DNA of 64,000 bases from Verrucomicrobiota bacterium (lineage in GTDB: Bacteria > Verrucomicrobiota > Verrucomicrobiia > Limisphaerales > JADJPG01), in assembly GCA_016713365.1 (NCBI GenBank), contig JADJPG010000033.1:33088-97087 (forward strand), read 5' to 3'. Position 1 is the stretch's first letter, and the number at the start of each line of letters is the position of its first letter. The notes beneath the pieces are model-generated. The model searched no databases. It saw nothing but the letters and a program-made list of their open reading frames with translations, and had not been told where the DNA came from. This document shows positions 42,158-50,236 of this stretch, piece after piece. The translations under genes were made by a program, and so were the position numbers.

Positions 42158-43872
42158 CAAAACAAATTGTATCGCTGCGCAAGCGGCAACACCTTCGCCG
42201 GCTCACACGTCAGCAACTCACCATCAGCGCGCACTTCATAAGTCTCAGGATCAACGGTGATCTTTGGCATCGCGTTGTTCCACTTCAAATCCTTCTTGCC
42301 AACTTTGCGACAACCTTTCACAGCTTCGACGCGCTTGGTCAGGCCGTAGGCTTTGCCGACGTTCTTTTGCTTCGCGAGCTTGCTGACAAACGCAATCGAC
42401 GTCATGCCGGTCGCGCGACCGAACGCGCCGAACATCGGGCGCATGTAAACCGGCTGCGGCGTGGGAATGCTCGCGTTCGGATCGCCCATCTGCGCCCACG
42501 CGATCACGCCGCCTTTGACGACCATCTCCGGTTTCGCGCCGAACATCGACGGCTTCCACAACACGAGATCGGCGAGCTTGCCGACTTCAATCGAACCGAT
42601 GATGTGCGCCATGCCGTGCGCGAGCGCGGGGTTGATCGTGTATTTCGAGAGGTAACGCTTGATGCGGACGTTGTCGTTGTCGCCTTTTTCCTCGGGCAGG
42701 CGACCGCGCTGTTGCTTCATCTTGTCCGCCGTCTGCCAGGAGCGCGTGATGACTTCGCCGATGCGGCCCATCGCCTGCGAATCCGAACTCATCATGCTGA
42801 TCGCGCCCATGTCGTGCAGAATATCTTCCGCCGCGATGGTCTCGCCGCGGATGCGGCTCTCGGCGAACGCCACGTCCTCGGGCAGATTCGGATCGAGATG
42901 ATGGCAGACCATGAGCATGTCGAGATGCTCGTCAATCGTGTTGACCGTGTAAGGCCGCGTCGGGTTGGTGGAACTCGGCAGCACGTTCGGCTCGCCGCAG
43001 ATGCGGATGATGTCCGGCGCGTGACCGCCGCCCGCGCCTTCGCTGTGATACGTGTGAATCGTGCGGCCCTTGAACGCGGCGATCGTGCCTTCGACGAACG
43101 TGGATTCGTTCAACGTGTCCGTGTGGATCGTCACCTGCACGTCGTGCTTGTCCGCCATGCTCAGGCAGCAATCAATCGCGGCGGGCGTCGTGCCCCAGTC
43201 TTCGTGGAGCTTCAGGCCAATCGCGCCAGCGGCGATCTGCTCGGGCAAGCCAGCGGGCATGGCGGTGTTGCCCTTGCCGGTGAAACCGAAGTTCAGCGGG
43301 AGCGAATCCACCGCCTGCAACATCGCCTTGAAATAAAACGGCGCGGGCGTGCAGGTCGTGGCGCAAGTGCCAACCGCCGGGCCCGTGCCGCCGCCCACCA
43401 TGGTGGTGAGGCCGGCAGCGATGGCTTCGTGCGCCTGTTGCGGACAGATGAAATGGATGTGCGTGTCGAGGCCGCCCGCCGTGAGAATCAGCCCTTCGCC
43501 CGCGATGACTTCGGTGGTGACGCCGACAATCATTCCTTTGGTCACGCCCGCCATCATGTCGGGATTGCCCGCCTTGCCGATGCCGGAGATGAGACCGTTC
43601 TTGATGCCGATGTCGGCCTTGTAGATGCCGGTGTAATCGAGCACGAGCGCGTTGGTGATGACGCAATCCAGCGCGTCCTTCGCGCCGACGCCGGCGGCCT
43701 GGCCCATGCCTTCGCGAATGACTTTGCCGCCGCCGAATTTGCATTCGTCGCCATAGACGGTGAAATCCTTTTCGACTTCGAGGATGAGCGACGTGTCGCC
43801 GAGCCGGACTTTGTCGCCGGTGGTCGGGCCGAACATGTCGGCGTAGTGCGAGCGTTTCATTTTGTGGCTCAT
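42157..43872 (-). CDS. ureC: Urease alpha subunit
   Basis: 571 aa from ATG 43872 (MSHKMKRSHYADMFGPTTGD); the frame is open for 29 codons upstream, but these are not UreC-like. The catalytic subunit hydrolyses urea to ammonia and carbamate with two nickel ions. Nickel and catalytic motifs: GGLDTHIHFICPQQ, TTMVGGGTGPAVGTCATTC, the carbamylated lysine in AIGLKLHEDWGTTPAAID, VTIHTDTLNEST, HTYHSEGAGGGHAPDIIRIC, and the flap MVCHHLDPNLPEDVAFAESR with active-site Cys and His. All key residues are present, so the subunit should be active. The preceding ureAB gene and following ureF are tightly linked. Confidence 0.96.
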   Translation of the reverse strand: MSHKMKRSHYADMFGPTTGDKVRLGDTSLILEVEKDFTVYGDECKFGGGKVIREGMGQAAGVGAKDALDCVITNALVLDYTGIYKADIGIKNGLISGIGKAGNPDMMAGVTKGMIVGVTTEVIAGEGLILTAGGLDTHIHFICPQQAHEAIAAGLTTMVGGGTGPAVGTCATTCTPAPFYFKAMLQAVDSLPLNFGFTGKGNTAMPAGLPEQIAAGAIGLKLHEDWGTTPAAIDCCLSMADKHDVQVTIHTDTLNESTFVEGTIAAFKGRTIHTYHSEGAGGGHAPDIIRICGEPNVLPSSTNPTRPYTVNTIDEHLDMLMVCHHLDPNLPEDVAFAESRIRGETIAAEDILHDMGAISMMSSDSQAMGRIGEVITRSWQTADKMKQQRGRLPEEKGDNDNVRIKRYLSKYTINPALAHGMAHIIGSIEVGKLADLVLWKPSMFGAKPEMVVKGGVIAWAQMGDPNASIPTPQPVYMRPMFGAFGRATGMTSIAFVSKLAKQKNVGKAYGLTKRVEAVKGCRKVGKKDLKWNNAMPKITVDPETYEVRADGELLTCEPAKVLPLAQRYNLF

Positions 43873-43901
43873 GGGAGGAATCCTTTCGGCTTTCACTTTC
43901 T

Positions 43902-44620
43902 TCAGCGCGGCCTTTTTGCCTGGCGGCGGAAACCTTCCCGCTCGCAAGGTTGTTGCCACCGCGAATGACTTTCTTGCCGGCGATTTCCACCAGCTTCACG
44001 GTCTTGGTTTCGCCGGGCTCGAAACGAACCGCCGTGCCCGCCGGGATGTCGAGGCGTTTGCCGAAAGCCACACCGCGGTCGAACTGCAGGGCCGCATTCG
44101 TCTCGATGAAATGGTAGTGGCTGCCGACTTGAATTGGGCGGTCGCCGAGATTCGTGATTGGAATCTCCGCAGTGGCGCGGCCGACGTTGAGTTCAATCTC
44201 GCCGGCTTTGATCTCAGTCGAACCGGGGCTTGGCTCATCGGCCACGGGTTTGAAAACAGAAACTTCCGGGACAGGCAGGAAGCTGCCGTGCAACGCGAGT
44301 TTCAAGTCTCCGTTCTCGCTGGCGATGGGATGATGCACGGTCACGAGCTTCGAGCCGTCGGGAAACGTGCCTTCCACCTGCACGTCGTAAATCATCTCCG
44401 GCACGCCGGACATGACCTGATTTCGCCCGAGCAACTGGCGGCCAAGATTCATCAATTCGGCGACGCGCTTGCCGTCGCGGATGAATTCCAGCAGCACGGT
44501 GGCGATGAGCGCGACGGCTTCGGGATGGTTCAGGCGCAAGCCGCGCGCGAGACGTTTCTGCGCGAGCGATCCGGCCTGGTGCAGGGTTAACTTGTCGAGT
44601 TCACGAGGACTGAGGTGCAT
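43902..44620 (-). CDS. ureAB: Fused urease gamma/beta subunit, stop codon lost by one-base indel
   Basis: Residues 1-100 are the gamma subunit (MHLSPRELDKLTLHQAGSLA, VPEMIYDVQVEGTFPDGSKL, VTVHHPI); from about 125 the beta subunit follows (STEIKAGEIELNVGRATAEI, then IPITNLGDRPIQVGSHYHFI, LDIPAGTAVRFEPGETKTV, GGNNLASG). Fused gamma-beta chains are known, e.g. Helicobacter UreA. As read, the frame does not stop after VSAARQK but runs about 240 codons into ureC. One extra A in the A5 run at 43913-43917 yields QKRPR and TGA at 43902-43904, 29 nt before ureC, giving 239 aa. This is the expected size, so I annotate it so. A -1 slip on the A-run would have the same effect. Confidence 0.88.
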
Positions 44621-44626
44621 AAGGAG

Positions 44627-45469
44627 CTACCATTTGCGCGACCATGGATCGTCGCCGAGCTGTTCCGAAATGGGTTGAAGATTGTGATGAATCAATCGGC
44701 CCACTGCTTCCACGCTGACGCCGGCGATGCGAAGAACTGCGCCATCCGCCAGCGCGCTCGAGCTGAAGACCAGGTCGCTACGTCGAACCACGGGCTCCAA
44801 TTTGATTGACTCGAGCAAACGCGCGGCGAGGGATTGCAGAGCCGGACCAAGGAGGAGAACCGTCGCGACGCAGTTGAATCGGCCGAGGCGGTGGTTTGAA
44901 CAGAGTTCGCCGTCGTCAGGCGAAAGCAGCAAGGAATCGAGGAACACACATCGACCGTCCACGAAAACTTCATTGCGGCTGGCGAAGCGCGAACATTCCC
45001 AGCGTTCCCCACGCGCGGCACGACCAGAGGTAAACCAGTCGAGCAGGACGAGACTGGAATCGGGCGCGAGATTGAAGCGTTGCCGCTGTAAGTAAATCGA
45101 GCGCGCGAAGGCTTGCACTGGGTCCGGAGCGAAGACGAGTAGCGAGCCAGCTTCCAACGCCGCACCTGTTTCGTGGCCGCTGGGGAGAGAGGCGGGGTTG
45201 CGGTAAATCTTCGTGGAAGCCTGCGTGCCAAGAAAGCAGCTGGTGCCGGGACGAAGTTGAACGTCGAGCTTGGTTTGATCGCCTGCGACCAATCCTCCGC
45301 CGAAGCTGCTGGTGTAGGCCCACACGCTGCGCCCACGCGAACGCGGCGCGAGCAGCTTCATGGGGCTGGTGGTGAAGCTGGAAGTGACGGTGCTTTCGCC
45401 GCAAACCATCTGAACCTCCAGCGACGCGAGGCCAGCCTGGCGCGAGGTTGGTTCGACGGGTGCGACCAC
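44627..45469 (-). CDS. ureD: Urease accessory protein UreD (UreH)
   Basis: About 280 aa from GTG 45469, 2 nt after the stop of the small His-rich gene; an in-frame ATG 37 codons upstream (45580) lies inside that gene, so the later start is preferred, though it is not certain. UreD binds apo-urease and provides a tunnel for nickel from UreG. Seen: VTSSFTTSPMKLLAPRSRGR, AYTSSFGGGLVAGDQTKLDV, CFLGTQASTKIYRNPASLPS, VFAPDPVQAFARSIYLQRQR and SSLVLLDWFTSGRAARGERW, all in family order. The C-terminal part (AARLLESIKLEPVVRRSDLV) is as expected. The ureAB gene starts 6 nt after its stop. Confidence 0.92.
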   Translation of the reverse strand: MVAPVEPTSRQAGLASLEVQMVCGESTVTSSFTTSPMKLLAPRSRGRSVWAYTSSFGGGLVAGDQTKLDVQLRPGTSCFLGTQASTKIYRNPASLPSGHETGAALEAGSLLVFAPDPVQAFARSIYLQRQRFNLAPDSSLVLLDWFTSGRAARGERWECSRFASRNEVFVDGRCVFLDSLLLSPDDGELCSNHRLGRFNCVATVLLLGPALQSLAARLLESIKLEPVVRRSDLVFSSSALADGAVLRIAGVSVEAVGRLIHHNLQPISEQLGDDPWSRKW

Positions 45470-45471
45470 GA

Positions 45472-45732
45472 TCAGAAGCGGCTGCCAGCGATCAGCGCCG
45501 CGAGAAGAACGGCGGCAATGCCCGTGCCTTGAATCACCCGGCGCGAGAGTTGTTTCTGTGCGAAGCGCCCGCCAATCCACAGCGCAGCTCCGACCCCGGC
45601 GAGAATCGCCAGGTGATAGGGACTCGTGATGACGTGCGCGGCGCCGTGTTCGCCGAGGCTGTGGCCGGGATGCGCCTGCGCGGAGAGTGCGCCGAGAAAA
45701 GGTAGGAGGGGCAGAAGGCGGTGGAGCTTCAT
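45472..45732 (-). CDS. Small His-rich membrane protein (HupE/UreJ-like start)
   Basis: 86 aa. A signal-peptide-like N-terminus (MKLHRLLPLLPFLGALSAQA) leads to AHPGHSLGEHGAAHVITSPY and HLAILAGVGAALWIGGRFAQ, then a second helix (VIQGTGIAAVLLAALIAGSR). HPGH followed by spaced His residues resembles the metal-binding start of HupE/UreJ nickel permeases, but those have six or more helices, so this is either a short relative or an unrelated protein with a metal site. It overlaps urtE by 4 nt and ureD starts 2 nt after its stop, so it belongs to the operon. A role in nickel supply is likely but inferred. Confidence 0.75.
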   Translation of the reverse strand: MKLHRLLPLLPFLGALSAQAHPGHSLGEHGAAHVITSPYHLAILAGVGAALWIGGRFAQKQLSRRVIQGTGIAAVLLAALIAGSRF

Positions 45733-46487
45733 ACAGTCAGATGTTCTTTCACAATTTGATCGTTCAAGTCAGCAATCGGGCCGCTGGCCACAACGCTGCC
45801 GCGGTCCATGATGTAGAAGTTGTCCCCGACATCCAGACAGAAGTCGAGATACTGCTCCACGAGCAGAATCCCAATCTGCCCTTCTTTGCGCAGCGACTTA
45901 ATGGCGTTCCCGATCTCCCGGGCTGTCGGGTCCGGCTGCAGGCCGTCGTTGCGCAGCTTCTTAATCGTCTCGCCGATCTGATCGATGATGTTCGGCTGGA
46001 TGCCTTCCGTCGGCTCATCCAGCAGGAGCACTTTTGGATTCGTGAGCAGCGCACGACCGATCGCGAGTTGCTGTTGCTGACCACCGCTAAGCACGCCGCC
46101 TTTGCGCTGGAGCATTTCCTTGAGCACAGGAAACAACCCGAAGACGCGGTCGACTTCGCCGTTCAACTTCTTGCCTTGGGCAATGGCACCGATGCGGAGG
46201 TTCTCCCAAACCGTCAGCTGCGGAAAGATATCGCGACCTTGCGGGACGTATCCCAACCCGGCGCGCGCGCGAGCGTCGGGCTTCAAGCCGACGAGCTCGG
46301 TGCCATCGAGTTTCACGGAGCCGGAATCAGGCTTCACCAGGCCGGTGATGGATTTCAGCGTCGTGGTTTTGCCGACGCCGTTGCGGCCCATGAGGCAGAC
46401 AACTTTGCCCGGTTCGACGGTGAGGCTGACGTCGCGGAGGATGCGGGAACCGTCGTAGCTGACGTGGATGTTGGTAAGACTCAGCAT
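45729..46487 (-). CDS. urtE: Urea ABC transporter ATP-binding protein UrtE
   Basis: 252 aa from ATG 46487 (MLSLTNIHVSYDGSRILRDV). A LivF-type ATPase. Walker A: MGRNGVGKTTTLKSITGL; Q-loop YVPQGRDIFPQLTVWENLRI; signature LSGGQQQQLAIGRALLTNPK; Walker B VLLLDEPTEGIQPNIIDQIG; H-region ILLVEQYLDFCLDVGD. UrtE members carry the EGIQP wording seen here. Between Walker B and the H-region there is an extra repeat: IGETIKKLRNDG and, 22 residues on, IGNAIKSLRKEG, which looks like an internal tandem duplication. It overlaps the small His-rich gene by 4 nt and lies 10 nt after urtD. Confidence 0.93.
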   Translation of the reverse strand: MLSLTNIHVSYDGSRILRDVSLTVEPGKVVCLMGRNGVGKTTTLKSITGLVKPDSGSVKLDGTELVGLKPDARARAGLGYVPQGRDIFPQLTVWENLRIGAIAQGKKLNGEVDRVFGLFPVLKEMLQRKGGVLSGGQQQQLAIGRALLTNPKVLLLDEPTEGIQPNIIDQIGETIKKLRNDGLQPDPTAREIGNAIKSLRKEGQIGILLVEQYLDFCLDVGDNFYIMDRGSVVASGPIADLNDQIVKEHLTV

Positions 46488-46497
46488 GAGCTTCTGT

Positions 46498-47265
46498 TCA
46501 CTGCGCTTTCTTTTTCCGGCCGAGGTAAACTTCAATCACCCGTTCGTCCGATTGCACTTCGTCCACAGTCCCTTCGCAGAGCAGGCTGCCTTGGTGCAGC
46601 ACGCTGACGGTGCGCGCGATCTGGCGGACGAAAACCATGTCGTGCTCGATAACGATGATGCTGTGCTTGCCGGCGAGACTCATGAGGAGTTCGCCGGTCT
46701 TGGCAGTTTCCTCGTCGGTCATGCCGGCGGCAGGTTCGTCCACGAGGAGAAGCTTCGGGTTCTGCGCGAGCAACATCCCAATCTCCAGCCACTGTTTCTG
46801 GCCGTGGGACAACGCGCCAGCTTTCCAAGTCCCCTTGTCGCTCAGGCCAATCGTTTTGAGCACTTCCTGGATGCGCTCGCGTTGGGGTGCGGTGACACGG
46901 GAGAACAGCGTGCTCCAGACGCTGCGGCTGCCTTCGAGCGAAAGCAGGATGTTCTCGAAGACGGTGTGATCGATGTAAACGGAGGGAGTCTGAAACTTGC
47001 GCCCGATGCCGAGCCGGTTGATCTGATACTCGTTCATCGTGGTCAGATCGATGTCCTTGCCGAACTCGACCTTGCCTTTGTCCGGTCGCGTGCGGCCGGT
47101 GATGATGTCGAGCATCGTGCTTTTGCCGGCGCCGTTTGGACCAATGATGACGCGCAGCTCGCCTTCATCCATGTAGAAGTTGAGGTCGTTGATCGCCTTG
47201 AAACCATCGAAGGTCTTGTTGACACCTTCGAGCGCGAGGATGAATTGACGGTGAGGTTTCGTCAC
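46498..47265 (-). CDS. urtD: Urea ABC transporter ATP-binding protein UrtD
   Basis: 255 aa, a LivG-type ATPase. Walker A: IIGPNGAGKSTMLDIITGRT; DLTTMNEYQINRLGIGRKFQ then TPSVYIDHTVFENILLSLEG, typical of UrtD; signature region GALSHGQKQWLEIGMLLAQN, in which the usual LSGGQ reads LSHGQ as in UrtD proteins; Walker B LLLVDEPAAGMTDEETAKTG; H-loop IIVIEHDMVFVRQIAR. It pairs with UrtE to energise the UrtBC permease. The start overlaps the urtC stop by 4 nt. Length and motifs are normal. Confidence 0.95.
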   Translation of the reverse strand: MTKPHRQFILALEGVNKTFDGFKAINDLNFYMDEGELRVIIGPNGAGKSTMLDIITGRTRPDKGKVEFGKDIDLTTMNEYQINRLGIGRKFQTPSVYIDHTVFENILLSLEGSRSVWSTLFSRVTAPQRERIQEVLKTIGLSDKGTWKAGALSHGQKQWLEIGMLLAQNPKLLLVDEPAAGMTDEETAKTGELLMSLAGKHSIIVIEHDMVFVRQIARTVSVLHQGSLLCEGTVDEVQSDERVIEVYLGRKKKAQ

Positions 47266-48431
47266 GGAGCTTTCGGACTGTTGGGTTGCGGGACGGCGGC
47301 GGATTCAGCGGACGGCTTGCCGAAGAACTTCTTCTTCAACTGGCCGAACTGCTCGGGCAATCCGATGATTCCCTTCGGCATAAAGAGCGTCACGAATACG
47401 AACAGCGCGCCGAGAATGTATGGCCATTGCTCGGCAAACGCGTGAGTCGCGTAGCTCTTGAGCGAGTTGATGCCGATGGCGCCGAGAATCGGACCGAGGA
47501 GATTTCCGCGTCCACCGACCGCGCACCAGACGACGGCTTCGAGGGATTTGTCGGGTCCCATCTCGCTCGGATTAATGATGCCAACCTGCGGCACGAAGAG
47601 CGCTCCTCCGAGTCCGCAGATGATGGCGGACAGCACAAACACGAAGAGTTTGAAGTTTGCGGTGGCGTAGCCGGAGAAAAGCACGCGGTTTTCACTGTCG
47701 CGGATGGCGCGCTGGATCATGCCGAACTTCGTGGAGGTCAACCAACGCAGCCCGACGTACACGACGAGCAAAAGGATTCCCGACGAAATGAAGAGCCCAG
47801 CGTTTTGTGACGGGGCGAATTGATGTCGTGGCCGAGGATGAACTTGAAGTCGGTGAGACCGTTGTTGCCGCCGAACGTGAAGTCGTTGCGGAAGAACATC
47901 AGCGTCGCCGCGTAGGTCAGCGCCTGGCTGAGAATCGAGAAGTAAACACCCTTGATGCGCGAGCGGAACGCCAGCCAGCCGAAGATGAACGCCACGACAG
48001 CAGGAACGACGATGACCATGGCCGAGGCGAACCAGAAGCTCTTGAACGGAATCCAGTGCGGCGGCAAACCACCGGTGCTAGGATAGCGCGCGGGGAATTC
48101 GAGGAACACCATGAAGTCCGGAATGTCGGCTTTGTATTGGCCGAGCTTGCCGATCATCAACATGAGATACATGCCGAGGCAGTAACCACCGAGGGAGAAG
48201 AAAAGCGCCTGGCCGAGGCTGAGCAGGCCGGTGTAGCCCCAGAGCAGGTTCACGCCGATGGCGAGCACGGCGTAGCAGAGATACTTGCCGTAGAAGAGAG
48301 AGCGTGAAGGTGCTGACGTGGAAGAAACTGTCCGGAGGCGCGAAGGCGTTCAGGCAGGGCAGGACGACGATGCCGAGGAACGCCGCGATCGCGACGAGCA
48401 GAATCTCGCGTTTGGGAAAGGGAGACGTCAT
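47262..48431 (-). pseudogene. urtC: Urea ABC transporter permease UrtC, two frameshifts
   Basis: The gene is readable only in three pieces. Piece 1 (from ATG 48431) covers MTSPFPKREILLVAIAAFLG to FFHVSTFTLSL. Piece 2 continues in another frame with GKYLCYAVLAIGVNLLWGYT and GLLSLGQALFFSLGGYCLGM through to FKFILGHDINSP. Piece 3, in the first frame again, runs from NAGLFISSGILLLVVYVGL to the stop at 47262. Break 1 (48291-48302) is repaired by one more CT unit, giving FTLSLFYGKYL; break 2 (A4 run near 47803-47806) by one more A. The restored product is 390 aa with about ten helices, normal for UrtC. Because both breaks sit in simple repeats and neighbours are intact, sequence error is likely. Confidence 0.88.
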
Positions 48432-48452
48432 CTGATTTGAATTACAAAGGAA

Positions 48453-50159
48453 CTAGCCTTCCAGACTCCGGCTGCGGGTGACGAAGATGCCGGCCGGACG
48501 CCATTGAAGGAACAGGATGATGGCGGCGAGGACGGTGATCTTCCCCATCACCGCACCAAGCCACGGCTGGAGGATTTGGTCGGTCATACCAACGCCCAGT
48601 GACGCTGAGACGGTGCCGAAGACATTTCCCACGCCGCCAAGCACCACCACCATGAAGCAGTCGATGATGTAGTTTTGCCCGAGGCCCGGACCAACATTGC
48701 CGATTTGCGACAAACACGCGCCAGCCATTCCGGCAAGCCCGCTGCCGTAGGCGAAGGTCATCATGTTCACGCGGTCCGTGCGGACGCCAACGCATGAGGC
48801 CATCGCGCGATTCTGCATCACCGCGCGAATCTGCAATCCCAGCGAAGTGCGCGTGAGCAAGAGGTAGGTGCCGACGACGATGAACACGGCGAAGCCGATG
48901 ACGAAGATGCGGTTGTAGGCGAGCAGCACGTCACTGATGACGAAACTGCCGCTGAGCCAGCTTGGCGAACTGACCTGGACGTTCGCCGCGCCGAAGATGT
49001 GGCGGAAGAGTTGTTGCAGCAGGAGGCTCACGCCCCAAGTCGCGAGCAGAGATTCGAGCGGGCGCTTGTAGAGAAACCGGATGACACCGCGCTCCAGCAC
49101 GAGGCCGACGAGGCCAGCCACCACGAAGGAGCACGCCAGGGCTGCGATAAAATAGGAATCAAACCCGCCGCCGCTCGCGCCGAACCAGCTCTTGAAAATG
49201 TTTTGCGTCACATACGCGGTGTAGGCGCCGACCATCATGACTTCGCCGTGGGCCATGTTGATCACGCCCATCAGGCCGAACGTGATGGCGAGCCCGAGCG
49301 CGGCGACCAACAGCACGGCGGAGAGACTGAGCCCGCGGAAGGCGGTTCCAAATAGATTACCCCACGCCATGTAACTCTCGATGGCGAGAACGGACGTGTG
49401 AGCGGCTTGAATGGTCTCCGCGCCGAACTTGTCCGGCGTTTTCTTGGCGTCAGTTTCGAGCTGCTTGAGGAAGGAAAGGGAATTGATAGAGCGCATTTCG
49501 CCGAGCTTTTGAATGGCGGCGACGCGAATCTTGGCGTCTTCACTGGCGACCTGCGTCAGGGCGATCGCTTCGCTGAGGGCTTTCACGACTTCGGCATCAT
49601 TCTCCAGCTTAACGCGGGCTTCAAAGTGGGGGAGATAGTCGGCGTTCAGTTCCTGGCCGAGTTTGATCACCGCGTCGCGGCGCATCTTGGGATTGGAATT
49701 CCCGAGCGCAAACAGATCGAGCGATGTCTTGATGACTTTCCGAAGTTTGGACGTGGCGTCGATTGACGTCAGCTCCGTGGCAGTGAAGACGAGAGGCTGT
49801 CCGTCAGCACCTTTAAGGAACTCCCCGTCGTCCACCCGAATGCCCTTGGCGCGGCCCTCGGAGTCGGAGGCGGCATCGAGAATGAAGGGAACCTTGGCCT
49901 GATTCGTTTCGTAGACATACACGGCACCGCCCCGCCAAGCCGTCAGCACCTGCGGAATCATCGAATCTTCTGCGCCGATCAGCTTCTGGAGCAGTTGCGT
50001 TTGCTCGGCGAGATCCTCGCTCAACAAGGCCTGAACAAGGTTGGTTCGCAACGCGGCCTGCACCGGGGCAGCGGCCGCCGGAAAGCAGATAGCGGCAATC
50101 CCGATAAGCACGGCGAGGATTACCGTAACGGAGGGTATTTTCTGCGAACGATGAGCCAT
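48453..50159 (-). CDS. urtB: Urea ABC transporter permease UrtB with N-terminal HEAT-like domain
   Basis: 568 aa from ATG 50159 (MAHRSQKIPSVTVILAVLIG); a TTG seven codons earlier is less likely. After the signal-like helix comes a soluble domain of about 250 residues with helical HEAT-like repeats (NPKMRRDAVIKLGQELNADY, DAKIRVAAIQKLGEMRSINS), as in long UrtB proteins. The LivH-type permease follows: LVAALGLAITFGLMGVINMA and HGEVMMVGAYTAYVTQNIF, RPLESLLATWGVSLLLQQLF, GLQIRAVMQNRAMASCVGVR, GLAGMAGACLSQIGNVGPGL and FMVVVLGGVGNVFGTVSASL. It is separated from urtA by a 57-nt... gap holding a stable hairpin at 50187-50215, and lies 21 nt upstream of urtC. Confidence 0.94.
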   Translation of the reverse strand: MAHRSQKIPSVTVILAVLIGIAAICFPAAAAPVQAALRTNLVQALLSEDLAEQTQLLQKLIGAEDSMIPQVLTAWRGGAVYVYETNQAKVPFILDAASDSEGRAKGIRVDDGEFLKGADGQPLVFTATELTSIDATSKLRKVIKTSLDLFALGNSNPKMRRDAVIKLGQELNADYLPHFEARVKLENDAEVVKALSEAIALTQVASEDAKIRVAAIQKLGEMRSINSLSFLKQLETDAKKTPDKFGAETIQAAHTSVLAIESYMAWGNLFGTAFRGLSLSAVLLVAALGLAITFGLMGVINMAHGEVMMVGAYTAYVTQNIFKSWFGASGGGFDSYFIAALACSFVVAGLVGLVLERGVIRFLYKRPLESLLATWGVSLLLQQLFRHIFGAANVQVSSPSWLSGSFVISDVLLAYNRIFVIGFAVFIVVGTYLLLTRTSLGLQIRAVMQNRAMASCVGVRTDRVNMMTFAYGSGLAGMAGACLSQIGNVGPGLGQNYIIDCFMVVVLGGVGNVFGTVSASLGVGMTDQILQPWLGAVMGKITVLAAIILFLQWRPAGIFVTRSRSLEG

Positions 50160-50186
50160 TTCGATGATTCGTTTTTGCAATTAAGA

Positions 50187-50215
50187 GCGGGACGGACCCT
50201 GCGGGCCCGTCCCGC
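50187..50215 (-). other. Intergenic hairpin between urtA and urtB
   Basis: Nine-bp perfect stem (gcgggacgg / ccgtcccgc) with an 11-nt loop and no T-run. Such hairpins after binding-protein genes often protect the upstream message, so urtA would be expressed above urtB. Confidence 0.6.
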
Positions 50216-50236
50216 TTGCGGTAGGAACAGAGATGA

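Noticed and set aside
43172..43900. Long C-terminal extension of ureAB through ureC
   Set aside because: The sequence after VSAARQK is Arg/His-rich and mirrors ureC in another frame; a one-base indel explains it.
42109..43968. 619-codon open frame on the plus strand opposite ureC
   Set aside because: Arg/His/Ala-rich shadow of the intact ureC; no start signal or domain.
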